Of a stretch of DNA of 6,326 bases, positions 1 to 6,326 are shown in pieces. Position numbers and translations under genes: made by a program. The stretch is taken from positions 1 to 6,326 of the forward strand of contig JAEWAG010000102.1 of the NCBI GenBank assembly GCA_023391775.1, written 5' to 3'. This stretch comes from Pseudomonadota bacterium. GTDB taxonomy: Bacteria > Pseudomonadota > Gammaproteobacteria > Xanthomonadales > Xanthomonadaceae. Positions within the stretch are counted from its first letter, which is position 1. Each line of letters begins with the position of its first letter. Below the pieces are notes generated by a model. The model did no database searches. It saw nothing but the letters and a program-made list of their open reading frames with translations, and had not been told where the DNA came from.

Positions 1-939
1 GACAAGGACGTGCTCCAGCACCTGGAGCGCAACCTGAAGATGGTGATCTTCGGCCAGGATCCGGCGATCGAGACCCTGGCCTCGGCGATCAAGCTGGCGC
101 GCAGCGGCCTGGGCAACCCGGACAAGCCGATCGGCAATTTCCTGTTCGCCGGCCCCACCGGCGTGGGCAAGACCGAGGTCACCCGCCAGCTGGCCCTGCA
201 GCTGGGCATCGAGCTGGTGCGCTTCGACATGTCCGAGTACATGGAGCCGCATTCGGTGTCGCGCCTGATCGGTGCGCCTCCGGGCTATGTCGGTTTCGAC
301 CAGGGCGGCCTGCTGACCGAGAAGATCGTCAAGACGCCGCATTGCGTGCTGCTGTTGGACGAGGTGGAGAAGGCCCATCCGGACATCTTCAACATCCTGC
401 TGCAGGTCATGGACCGCGGCGTGCTGACCGATACCAACGGGCGCGAGGCCAACTTCAAGAACGTGGTGATCGTGATGACCACCAATGCCGGCGCGGCCCA
501 GGCCTCGCGGCGCTCGATCGGCTTCACCCGCCAGGACCATTCCAGCGACGCGATGGAAGTCATCCGCCGCAGCTTCAGCCCGGAGTTCCGCAACCGCCTC
601 GACGCGGTGGTGCAGTTCCAGCCGCTGGGCTTCGACCACATCCTGCGGGTGGTGGACAAGTTCCTGATCGAGCTGGAGATGCAGCTCAACGAGAAGCACG
701 TGGCCATGACCGCCTCGCCGAACGCGCGGGAGTGGCTGGCCCAGCATGGCTTCGACCCGCTGATGGGCGCACGCCCGATGGCGCGCGTTATCCAGGACAG
801 CAGCAAGCGGCCGCTGGCCGACGAGCTGCTGTTCGGCAAGCTGGTCGACGGTGGCCGGGTGAGCATCGACGTGGTCGATGGCCAGCTGGTGGTCGAGGCC
901 CAGTCCGAGCCGGAGCGGCTGTTGCCCGCCACGGTCTGA
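1..939 (+). CDS. clpA: ATP-dependent Clp protease ATP-binding subunit ClpA, C-terminal part (5' end outside window)
   Basis: ClpA is the AAA+ unfoldase of the cytoplasmic ClpAP protease; it unfolds substrates, including N-degron proteins delivered by ClpS, and feeds them to ClpP. The frame is open from base 1, so only the last 312 residues of a protein of about 750 are seen: the second AAA+ module (D2). Visible motifs are Walker A GPTGVGKT (151-174), Walker B LLLDE (349-363), pore loop GYVG with the preceding GAPP, the ClpP-docking loop IGF (517-525), the sensor/arginine-finger segment EFRNRLD (583-603), and the sensor-2 motif GARPMARVIQ (766-795). The IGF loop and the E. coli-like sequence separate it from ClpB, which lacks the ClpP loop, and from ClpX. 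It ends in TGA with a short acidic tail. Any clpS would lie upstream, outside the window. The downstream gene is convergent. Nothing looks damaged. Confidence 0.97.
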   Translation, partial: DKDVLQHLERNLKMVIFGQDPAIETLASAIKLARSGLGNPDKPIGNFLFAGPTGVGKTEVTRQLALQLGIELVRFDMSEYMEPHSVSRLIGAPPGYVGFDQGGLLTEKIVKTPHCVLLLDEVEKAHPDIFNILLQVMDRGVLTDTNGREANFKNVVIVMTTNAGAAQASRRSIGFTRQDHSSDAMEVIRRSFSPEFRNRLDAVVQFQPLGFDHILRVVDKFLIELEMQLNEKHVAMTASPNAREWLAQHGFDPLMGARPMARVIQDSSKRPLADELLFGKLVDGGRVSIDVVDGQLVVEAQSEPERLLPATV

Positions 940-947
940 GGGCGGGC
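924..947 (+). terminator. Hairpin around the clpA stop codon, possible weak terminator
   Basis: Perfect 7-bp GC arms GCCCGCC (924-930) and GGCGGGC (941-947) enclose a 10-nt loop that contains the clpA stop TGA (937-939). It is followed by TTCAATC rather than a real T-tract. It could stop or stabilise the 3' end of clpA mRNA, but an intrinsic terminator call is weak without uridines. Confidence 0.3.
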
Positions 948-968
948 TTCAATCAATCGGAAGAAAAG

Positions 969-994
969 AAGTGGCGGCCAGATGGCCACCACTT
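969..994 (-). terminator. Intrinsic terminator of the minus-strand small gene, possibly bidirectional
   Basis: Inverted repeat with arms AAGTGGCGGCC (969-979) and GGCCACCACTT (984-994), loop AGAT, and one internal C/A mismatch in an 11-bp stem. On the minus strand the stem runs straight into CTTCTTTTCTTCC, a pyrimidine/T-rich tract typical of intrinsic termination, so it most likely ends the transcript of the 1037-1399 gene. On the plus strand only TTT follows, so termination of clpA here would be weaker. Confidence 0.6.
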
Positions 995-1001
995 TGCCAA
1001 T

Positions 1002-1026
1002 GGCCGCGCTGCATGCAGCAGCGGCC
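1002..1026. repeat. Near-perfect inverted repeat in the convergent intergenic region
   Basis: The 12-bp palindrome GCTGCATGCAGC (1008-1019) is extended by GGCCGC on the left and AGCGGCC on the right, giving an almost continuous stem with a single bulged base. It lies about 11 nt beyond the stop of the minus-strand gene and before the T-rich terminator. It lacks a T-tract. It probably adds a stable 3' hairpin; a protein-binding palindrome is the alternative. Confidence 0.45.
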
Positions 1027-1036
1027 CGGCGAAACT

Positions 1037-1399
1037 TCAGCGCGCGCGGCGCTTGCGGTTGGCGAACTCCTGCGCGTCGATGGTCTCGACACTGCCCACC
1101 TGGCAGTCCTCGCGCTTGGTCCGGACCAGGGTCTGCGTGGGGCAGAGCCGGTTCTCGGTGCCTTCGGCGGAGATGCGGATGGTGCTGGTGAGCGGCAGCG
1201 AGCCGCAGTCGCCGCGGAAGGTCAGCTTGTAATGCGAATCGGAGTCGCGCAGCAGCATGCTGCGGGTGCTGCCGGCGCGCACGATCTCCTTGTCCGCGCC
1301 CAGTTCGACGCAGTCGGAGAGCGGAGCGGCAACAGCCGCGTCGGCGGCCAGGGCAGCGGCGCAGAGCAGGGTGGCGGCGAGGAGGGTCTTGGCGTTCAT
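1037..1399 (-). CDS. Small secreted four-cysteine protein of unknown function (DUF6491-like)
   Basis: Encodes 120 residues. Residues 1-25 form a Sec signal peptide: Lys4, a hydrophobic Leu/Ala core, and an A-V-A-A cleavage site before PLSDC. The -1 residue before Cys12 is Leu, so this is not a lipobox, and a periplasmic or secreted product is expected. The mature part of about 95 residues has four cysteines (30, 65, 86, 99), enough for two disulfides, and a very basic C-terminal tail (RKRRAR). Cysteine spacing and motifs such as YKLTFRGDC and ENRLCP recall the DUF6491 family common in xanthomonads and caulobacters; that match is from memory and not verified. The ATG at 1399 is chosen because the signal peptide begins there; the upstream extension in the same frame is Arg/His-rich noise. 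The SD sequence is weak. The gene sits alone between infA and clpA, with its own terminator downstream. Confidence 0.8.
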   Translation of the reverse strand: MNAKTLLAATLLCAAALAADAAVAAPLSDCVELGADKEIVRAGSTRSMLLRDSDSHYKLTFRGDCGSLPLTSTIRISAEGTENRLCPTQTLVRTKREDCQVGSVETIDAQEFANRKRRAR

Positions 1400-1486
1400 G
1401 GCGTTGGTCCGATGTTCTTGTGCGTGGTCCCGATTGGACCCGCAGCCAAGGCTACGGAGGCGTCGCCGGTACGGTATCTGCCTGTG

Positions 1487-1527
1487 GTGACAGTGACCTG
1501 TGACCTTGCATCGGAAGTGACGGTGAC
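1487..1527 (-). promoter_or_regulatory. Cluster of five GTCAC direct repeats upstream of the small secreted-protein gene
   Basis: On the minus strand GTCAC occurs five times in 41 bp (at 1523-1527, 1517-1521, 1500-1504, 1493-1497 and 1487-1491), as a pair and a triplet with 6-7 bp periodicity and start-to-start separation of the two groups of 23 bp. The pair is also embedded in an inverted repeat, GGAAGT (1513-1518) and ACTTCC (1526-1531). The cluster lies about 90 bp upstream of the ATG at 1399, with a smaller inverted repeat GGTCC/GGACC (1426-1440) in between. No convincing -35/-10 pair was found downstream, which would fit activator-dependent transcription. Binding-site function is inferred. 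Confidence 0.4.
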
Positions 1528-1565
1528 TTCCGGCAGGCGCCCCGTAGATGCAAGGACGGCAAACG

Positions 1566-1589
1566 AAAAAGGCGGCCAACCGGCCGCCT
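1566..1589 (-). terminator. Intrinsic terminator of infA
   Basis: Arms AGGCGGCC (1570-1577) and GGCCGCCT (1582-1589) form a perfect 8-bp GC-rich stem with loop AACC. On the minus strand the stem is followed by TTTTTCGTTTG. It lies about 38 bp beyond the infA stop codon and is the clearest terminator in the window. Confidence 0.88.
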
Positions 1590-1601
1590 CCCTGCAGGCG
1601 C

Positions 1602-1620
1602 GCGTGCCGTGACGGCACGC
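1602..1620. repeat. Near-perfect palindrome just past the infA stop
   Basis: GCGTGCCGT (1602-1610) and ACGGCACGC (1612-1620) are perfect complements around one central base, giving a hairpin of at least 7 bp with a small loop. It begins 6 nt beyond the infA stop, ahead of the main terminator, so infA mRNA ends in two tandem hairpins. It has no T-tract. The centre contains another GTCAC (minus strand). Confidence 0.5.
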
Positions 1621-1626
1621 AGGTGC

Positions 1627-1845
1627 TTACTTCATTCGGTAGGTGATGCGGCCCTTGGTCAGGTCGTAGGGCGTCATTTCGACCTTGACCCGGTCACCGG
1701 TCAGGATGCGGATGTAGTTCTTGCGCATGCGACCGGAGATGTGGGCGATGATCTCGTGCCCATTCTCCAGGCGGACCCGGAAGGTGGTGTTGGGCAGCGT
1801 CTCGATGACGGAGCCTTCGAACTCGATGGAGTCGTCTTTCGACAT
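1627..1845 (-). CDS. infA: Translation initiation factor IF-1
   Basis: Encodes 72 residues, exactly the usual length. IF-1 is a single S1-like OB-fold protein that binds the 30S A site and works with IF-2 and IF-3 in forming the initiation complex; it is essential. The sequence matches E. coli IF-1 closely, with the signatures ETLPNT (15-20), ENGH (27-30), [17 protein letters not shown] (34-51) and TPYDL-KGRI (58-67). The ATG at 1845 gives the canonical MSKDDSIE start; the SD is weak (GGGA four bases upstream). It has its own predicted promoter and a strong terminator, so it appears to be transcribed mainly on its own, although transcripts from the aat side could read through because no terminator lies between them. 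Confidence 0.98.
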   Translation of the reverse strand: MSKDDSIEFEGSVIETLPNTTFRVRLENGHEIIAHISGRMRKNYIRILTGDRVKVEMTPYDLTKGRITYRMK

Positions 1846-1887
1846 GCGTTCCCGATTATGCGCTGAGCGGAGGCGTTAAAGGCCGCA

Positions 1888-1916
1888 ATTTTAAGGGAAA
1901 ACCCCCGCCAGCGCAA
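1888..1916 (-). promoter_or_regulatory. Predicted sigma-70 promoter of infA
   Basis: On the minus strand, -35 TTGCGC (1911-1916) and -10 TAAAAT (1888-1893) are separated by exactly 17 bp. This is an AT-rich patch in otherwise GC-rich sequence, between the aat stop and the infA start. A transcription start near 1881 would give a leader of about 35 nt. Box quality and spacing support it; it is not experimentally shown. Confidence 0.7.
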
Positions 1917-1924
1917 AGTTTGCG
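1912..1924. repeat. Palindrome overlapping the infA -35 box
   Basis: CGCAAA (1912-1917) and TTTGCG (1919-1924) are perfect complements around one central G. The palindrome covers most of the predicted -35 hexamer of infA and starts just beyond the aat stop codon. It could be an operator, part of a 3' hairpin of aat mRNA, or chance. Confidence 0.35.
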
Positions 1925-1926
1925 GT

Positions 1927-2661
1927 TCAGCCAGCCAGGACGGACGCCTCCAGCCGGCCAAATCGCTCCGTCCAGGCGCCGACCTGTCCCGGCTGGTCGA
2001 CCAGCGCCTGGAGCGCCGCCTGGAACTCCGGCCGGGGCCAGCGCTCGCCACCCAGCGACAGCAGGTGCGGGTTCTCAACCTGCGCGTCCAGCAGCGGCCA
2101 GCCCCACCCCCGCAGCCGGTGGGCGAGCCCGGCCAGGGCGACCTTGGAGCCGCCGGAGCGCGCGCTGAACATGCTCTCGCCGAAGAACATCCGGCCCACG
2201 GCCACGCCGTAGAGCCCGCCGACCAGCGCGTCCCCGTCCAGCACCTCGATCGAATGGGCGTGGCCCAGGTGGTGCAGGTGCAGGTAGGCTGCGCGCATCC
2301 GCGGTGTGATCCAGGTGCCGTCCTGGCCGGGCCGCGGTGCGCTGGCGCAGGCGTCCAGCACAGCCTCGAACGCGGTATCGGCCCGCACCTGCCAGGTGCT
2401 GCGGCGCAGCTGGCGGCGGAAGCGGCTGGACAGGCGCACGCCGCCAGTGCGGAACACCATTCGCGGGTCCGGGCTCCACCACAGGATGGGCTGGCCTTCG
2501 GAATACCAGGGAAAGATGCCCAGGCGGTAGGCCTGGAGCAGGCGCTGTGGATCCAGGTCGCCGCCGATGGCCAGCAGGCCGTCCGGCTCGCGCAGGGCCT
2601 GCTCGACCGGCGGGAACGGAGCGTCGCCGCGGAGCAGCGCCGGGAAGCGCGGCTCTGTCAT
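1927..2661 (-). CDS. aat: Leucyl/phenylalanyl-tRNA--protein transferase
   Basis: Encodes 244 residues; E. coli Aat has 234. The cytoplasmic enzyme transfers Leu or Phe from aminoacyl-tRNA to proteins with N-terminal Lys or Arg, creating primary N-degrons recognised by ClpS and degraded by ClpAP. Family signatures are LLAIGGDL (29-36), the YRLGIFPWY segment (45-53), WWSPDPR (61-67), TWITPRMRAAY (116-126), GGLYGVAVG (148-156), GESMFS (161-166) and LDAQVENPHL (191-200). D192 corresponds to the Asp proposed as catalytic in E. coli (D186). The ATG at 2661 is chosen by homology, giving MTEPRFP and then the conserved core; the 75-residue upstream extension is an Arg/Pro-rich shadow. GAGG lies 10 nt upstream. 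The start overlaps the stop of the upstream acyltransferase gene as ATGA, implying translational coupling. The fold is a GNAT/FemX-like acyltransferase. Confidence 0.97.
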   Translation of the reverse strand: MTEPRFPALLRGDAPFPPVEQALREPDGLLAIGGDLDPQRLLQAYRLGIFPWYSEGQPILWWSPDPRMVFRTGGVRLSSRFRRQLRRSTWQVRADTAFEAVLDACASAPRPGQDGTWITPRMRAAYLHLHHLGHAHSIEVLDGDALVGGLYGVAVGRMFFGESMFSARSGGSKVALAGLAHRLRGWGWPLLDAQVENPHLLSLGGERWPRPEFQAALQALVDQPGQVGAWTERFGRLEASVLAG

Positions 2662-3800
2662 CTCTGGCCGGCCTCGCGTTCCCGGAAGGGCGTGCGGCTG
2701 GCGAGGCTGGTGGCTTGGGCGGCGGTGACGGCCCGTTCCTCGGCGCACCACTGGCGCAGCGGCTCGCGGAAGGCCGGGTGGGCCAGGTGATGGTGGCTGT
2801 GCACCAGGGTTGGCAGGAAGCCGCGCGCCAGCTTGTGCTCGCCCTGCGCCCCGGGCTCGAAGCGGGTCAGCCCATGCTCGAGGCAATACTCGATGCCCTG
2901 GTAGTAGCAGGTCTCGAAGTGCAGGCCGGGCAGGGTGACGTCGCTGCCCCAGTAGCGCCCGTACAGGGTGTCGCCGCCGCGCAGGCAGAGCGCACCGGCG
3001 ATCGATTCTCCGCCAAGATCCGCAAGCACTATCAACAGGTTACTGGACATTTCTCGCGCAATGTGTGACACGAAATCGCGGGTCAGCGCCGGCGCGTTGC
3101 CGTACTCGTGAAAGGTCTGCAGGTAGAAATGGTGGATCGCATCCAGCTCGGCTTCCCCGGCCTCCCCGCCGGAGAGGCGACGGAAGCGCACGCCGGCGCG
3201 CGCGACCTTGGCCCGTTCCTGGCGGATGTTCTTGCGGTGGCGATGGTCCATGTCGGCCAGGAAACCGTCGAAATCCCGCCAGTGGCCCGGATTGTGCCAG
3301 TGGTACTGGATGTCGCTGCGCCGGAGCCAGTCGCTGTCGAAGGCCGCGGCCTCCTCCGCGAGGTGGAAGTTCACGTGCACCGATGACAGTCCCTCGGCCG
3401 CCGCCTCGCTGACCATCGCCTGCGCCAGGGTGCGTCGCGCCTCCGGTGTAGCAGCCAGCAGCCGCGGCCCGGTGACCGGGGAGTAGGGCACGCCGAACAG
3501 CCACTTCGGGTAGTACTCCAGGCCATGGCTGGCGTAGGCGTGCGCCCAGGCGTGGTCGAACACGAACTCGCCGTGCGAGTTGGTCTTCAGGTAGCCCGGC
3601 GCGGCGGCGACCAGGCGATCGCCTTCCCACAGGGTCAGGTGCCGCGGGGTCCAGCCCCAGCCCGGACGCAGGCAGCCATGCCGTTCCAGCCCCTCCAGGA
3701 AGGCGTATGCCAGGAAGGGGTTGCGGCCGTCATGCAGCGCGTCCCATTGGGCGGCTGGGACGCTGGACAGGCTCTCCAGGCAGCGGACGACAAGGCTCAT
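2658..3800 (-). CDS. Predicted N-acyltransferase, COG3146 / FemAB-like (DUF482) family
   Basis: Encodes 380 residues, typical for this family. Recognisable conserved segments are NPFLAYAFLEGLE (27-39), the aromatic YPKWLFGVPYSPVTGPRLL stretch (97-115), HVNF (142-145), the basic DFDGFLADMDHRHRKNIRQE region (176-195), LYGRYWG (279-285), HFETCYYQGIEY (294-305) and EPGAQGEHKLARGF (315-328). These fit the peptidogalycan-type GNAT-like acyltransferases (PF04339), a double-GNAT fold related to FemAB. The substrate is not established. There is no signal peptide or membrane segment, so it should be cytoplasmic. The ATG at 3800 has GGGA five bases upstream. Its TGA overlaps the aat start (ATGA), so the two genes are probably co-translated. 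The upstream side shows a possible small ORF overlapping this start in the same way, then trxB. Assignment to the family is confident; function is not. Confidence 0.9.
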   Translation of the reverse strand: MSLVVRCLESLSSVPAAQWDALHDGRNPFLAYAFLEGLERHGCLRPGWGWTPRHLTLWEGDRLVAAAPGYLKTNSHGEFVFDHAWAHAYASHGLEYYPKWLFGVPYSPVTGPRLLAATPEARRTLAQAMVSEAAAEGLSSVHVNFHLAEEAAAFDSDWLRRSDIQYHWHNPGHWRDFDGFLADMDHRHRKNIRQERAKVARAGVRFRRLSGGEAGEAELDAIHHFYLQTFHEYGNAPALTRDFVSHIAREMSSNLLIVLADLGGESIAGALCLRGGDTLYGRYWGSDVTLPGLHFETCYYQGIEYCLEHGLTRFEPGAQGEHKLARGFLPTLVHSHHHLAHPAFREPLRQWCAEERAVTAAQATSLASRTPFREREAGQR

Positions 3801-3973
3801 GGCGATCCCGGATTCGGCCGCGTCGCCGCGCCATGCGGTGTGACGGCCGCACGCCCGGGCTGCGTCGCCGCCCCGTTGCTTTCGAGCACCCGCACGGCGG
3901 GCCGGCGGGTGCTGGTGACGCGGCCGGGGGTGTCCGGTCCAGCGGCAGGCTGCGGGGTCTTCCGGGTCTGCAC
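3797..3973 (-). CDS. Doubtful 58-residue ORF between trxB and the acyltransferase gene
   Basis: A GTG at 3973 is preceded by GGGAG six bases upstream (3980-3984) and opens a 58-codon frame. Its TGA overlaps the acyltransferase ATG as ATGA, the same arrangement as the acyltransferase-aat junction. It is also in the trxB frame, directly following the trxB stop region. The product is rich in Pro, Ala, Arg, Thr and Gly with no recognisable domain, signal peptide or membrane segment, and would be disordered. By hand count G/C is about 76, 74 and 83 percent at codon positions 1, 2 and 3, a much weaker position bias than real genes here should show, which argues against coding. It may be chance, or a short translated leader that delivers ribosomes to the next gene. 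Confidence 0.22.
   Translation of the reverse strand: MQTRKTPQPAAGPDTPGRVTSTRRPAVRVLESNGAATQPGRAAVTPHGAATRPNPGSP
3885..3913. repeat. 9-bp perfect inverted repeat in the trxB-acyltransferase gap
   Basis: AGCACCCGC (3885-3893) and GCGGGTGCT (3905-3913) are perfect complements with an 11-nt GC-rich spacer. It sits mid-way in the 212-bp gap between trxB and the acyltransferase gene. No T-tract follows on either strand, so it is not a standard intrinsic terminator; it could be an mRNA-stability hairpin, an attenuator or an operator. The rest of the gap holds only a 10-bp direct repeat GCGTCGCCGC (3820-3829 and 3862-3871). Confidence 0.4.
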
Positions 3974-4012
3974 CTCAATCTCCCGCAGCCATGCGCCGTG
4001 GCCGGCCCGCGC

Positions 4013-5131
<1,119 letters not shown>

Positions 5132-5174
5132 CTAACGCAGAATTCCTGCAGCCAGTTCAAGATTGCGGAGCAAC

Positions 5175-6326
5175 GTGGCCAAGGCATTGACGGAACGCAG
5201 CAAGTCCACCCGCGGCAAGTCGCGCGAGCCGCGCACCGCCAGCGTGGGGCGGCAGCGCCTGTGGCGTGACCTGGCGCTGATCGTGATGGCGCCGCTGCTG
5301 CTCTACCTGTTGGCCTGCCTGTTCACCTATTCGCCGGCTGACCCGGGCTGGTCGCACAGCGGCAGCGTGGTCGCGCCGGTGCAGAACCTCGGCGGCAAGG
5401 CCGGCGCGTGGATCGCCGATGTGCTGCTCAACCTGTTCGGCCATGCCGCCTTCCTGCTGCCGCTGGTGCTGGGCGCGGTGGCCTGGATCGCGCTGTTCGG
5501 CCTGGGTGAGGAGGACGAGCTTGGCCCGGCGCTGCGCCTGGTCGGCACCTTCGGTTTCCTGATCGCGGCCACCGGCCTGCTGCATGTACGCATGATCGAT
5601 GTGTACACCCAGGACGTGGCCCGCGCCGGCGGAGTGATCGGCCAGTTGCTGGGCAAGTCGCTGCAGGCCGGCTTCGGCCCGCTTGGCGCCAACCTGTTCC
5701 TGATCGTGCTGGTGCTGGTCTCGGTCACCCTGGCCACCGGCCTGTCCTGGTTCTGGGTGATGGAGAAGCTCGGCGCCGGGGTGCTGTCCCTGCCGGAGCT
5801 GCTGCGCCGCAAGTCCCACCAGGCCGGCGAATGGAAGCGCACGCGGGAAATGCGCGAGGAGCGCCAGGAAGTCCGCAAGACCGAGGCCGTGCGCCAGGCC
5901 AAGCGTGAGCCGGTGCGGATCGAGCCGCCGGCCGCGCCGGTGGTGGAGAAGAGCGAGCGGGCCAAGCGCGAGACCCAGATCCCGCTGTTCCAGGGCGCCG
6001 GCAGCACGCCGGATGGCCTGCCGCCGCTGGCCCTGCTCGACGAACCCAAGCCGCAGGCCAAGGGTTATTCCGAGGAAACCCTGGAGACCCTGTCGCGGCA
6101 GATCGAGTTCAAGCTCAAGGACTTCCGCATCGACGTGCAGGTGGTCGGCGCCTATCCGGGCCCGGTGATCACCCGTTTCGAGCTGGAGCCGGCGCCGGGC
6201 GTGAAGGTCAGCCAGATCAGCTCGCTGGACAAGGACATCGCCCGCGGCCTGTCGGTCAAGTCGGTGCGCGTGGTCGACGTGATCCCGGGCAAGTCGGTGA
6301 TCGGCCTGGAGATCCCCAACACCAGC
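5175..6326 (+). CDS. ftsK: DNA translocase FtsK, N-terminal part (3' end outside window)
   Basis: FtsK is a septal membrane protein whose C-terminal motor pumps DNA toward dif and activates XerCD recombination. The first 384 codons are visible and open to the window end. After a basic N-terminus (residues 1-31) come hydrophobic membrane segments near 33-52, 79-108, 120-138 and 172-196, with the family hallmark [20 protein letters not shown] (77-96). A charged linker follows (about 200-290, Arg/Glu/Lys and Pro rich), short compared with the long E. coli linker. The alpha domain begins near residue 305 ([16 protein letters not shown]) and continues through [19 protein letters not shown] and [12 protein letters not shown]. 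The ATPase Walker motifs and gamma domain lie beyond the window. The GTG start has GGAG four bases upstream (5167-5170), and an in-frame TAA at 5133 limits upstream alternatives. Neighbouring trxB is divergent. Confidence 0.96.
   Translation, partial: MAKALTERSKSTRGKSREPRTASVGRQRLWRDLALIVMAPLLLYLLACLFTYSPADPGWSHSGSVVAPVQNLGGKAGAWIADVLLNLFGHAAFLLPLVLGAVAWIALFGLGEEDELGPALRLVGTFGFLIAATGLLHVRMIDVYTQDVARAGGVIGQLLGKSLQAGFGPLGANLFLIVLVLVSVTLATGLSWFWVMEKLGAGVLSLPELLRRKSHQAGEWKRTREMREERQEVRKTEAVRQAKREPVRIEPPAAPVVEKSERAKRETQIPLFQGAGSTPDGLPPLALLDEPKPQAKGYSEETLETLSRQIEFKLKDFRIDVQVVGAYPGPVITRFELEPAPGVKVSQISSLDKDIARGLSVKSVRVVDVIPGKSVIGLEIPNTS

Noticed and set aside
342..1232. Plus-strand 296-residue frame through the end of clpA and beyond
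   Set aside because: It is an out-of-frame overlap of clpA and antisense to the secreted-protein gene; Arg/Gly/Ala-rich with no domain.
1487..1527. CRISPR or satellite array
   Set aside because: The repeat unit is only 5 bp with 1-12 bp gaps; there is no long repeat with uniform spacers, so a regulatory array is the better reading.
1400..1618. 73-residue N-terminal extension of the small secreted protein
   Set aside because: It would bury the signal peptide internally, cross the repeat cluster and run into the infA terminator region; the ATG at 1399 is the natural start.
1400..1626. tRNA gene near infA, as the serine tRNA in E. coli
   Set aside because: No cloverleaf, T-loop GTTCGA-type motif or CCA end was found; the region holds repeats and terminators only.
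2065..2790. Plus-strand 241-residue frame opposite aat and the acyltransferase
   Set aside because: It overlaps two well-supported minus-strand genes across their junction; the composition is that of an antisense shadow.
2662..2886. 75-residue N-terminal extension of Aat
   Set aside because: It is Arg/Pro-rich, lies over the acyltransferase C-terminal coding region, and the homologous Aat start matches the ATG at 2661.
5157..5819. Minus-strand 220-residue Gln/Ala-rich frame opposite ftsK
   Set aside because: It lies wholly over the ftsK membrane domain; its Gln/His/Ala richness is the mirror of Leu/Val/Gly codons in ftsK.

Overview
The window is a stretch of core chromosome from a GC-rich gammaproteobacterium. 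It most likely belongs to the Xanthomonadaceae/Lysobacteraceae group (Xanthomonas, Stenotrophomonas, Pseudoxanthomonas, Lysobacter and relatives). The evidence is strong G/C preference at third codon positions, protein sequences close to but distinct from the E. coli orthologues, and the order clpA - infA - aat - acyltransferase - trxB - ftsK. In E. coli, from memory, the same neighbourhood also carries cydDC, lrp and a serine tRNA; none is seen here. No mobile element, CRISPR array, tRNA or rRNA was found.

Layout, left to right. (1) The 3' part of clpA on the + strand (1-939). (2) A convergent junction (940-1036) with several hairpins, one followed by a T-rich tract on the minus strand. (3) A small minus-strand gene (1037-1399) for a secreted, four-cysteine protein of unknown function (possibly DUF6491). 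Its upstream region holds a dense cluster of GTCAC repeats. (4) infA (minus, 1627-1845), with its own predicted sigma-70 promoter and a good intrinsic terminator. (5) A minus-strand block transcribed from trxB toward aat: trxB (4013-4966), a doubtful 58-codon ORF (3797-3973), a COG3146/FemAB-like acyltransferase (2658-3800) and aat (1927-2661). The last two are joined by a 4-nt ATGA overlap. (6) A divergent intergenic region (4967-5174) with an AT-rich island, then the 5' part of ftsK on the + strand (5175-6326, running off the end).

Functionally, clpA and aat belong to the same N-degron proteolysis pathway: Aat attaches Leu/Phe to proteins with N-terminal Lys/Arg, and ClpS-ClpAP degrades them. 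infA supplies an essential translation initiation factor, trxB keeps thioredoxin reduced, and ftsK couples division to chromosome segregation. The least understood items are the cysteine-containing secreted protein with its repeat cluster, and the acyltransferase translationally coupled to aat. No clear new multi-gene system was found; most of the window is ordinary housekeeping sequence.
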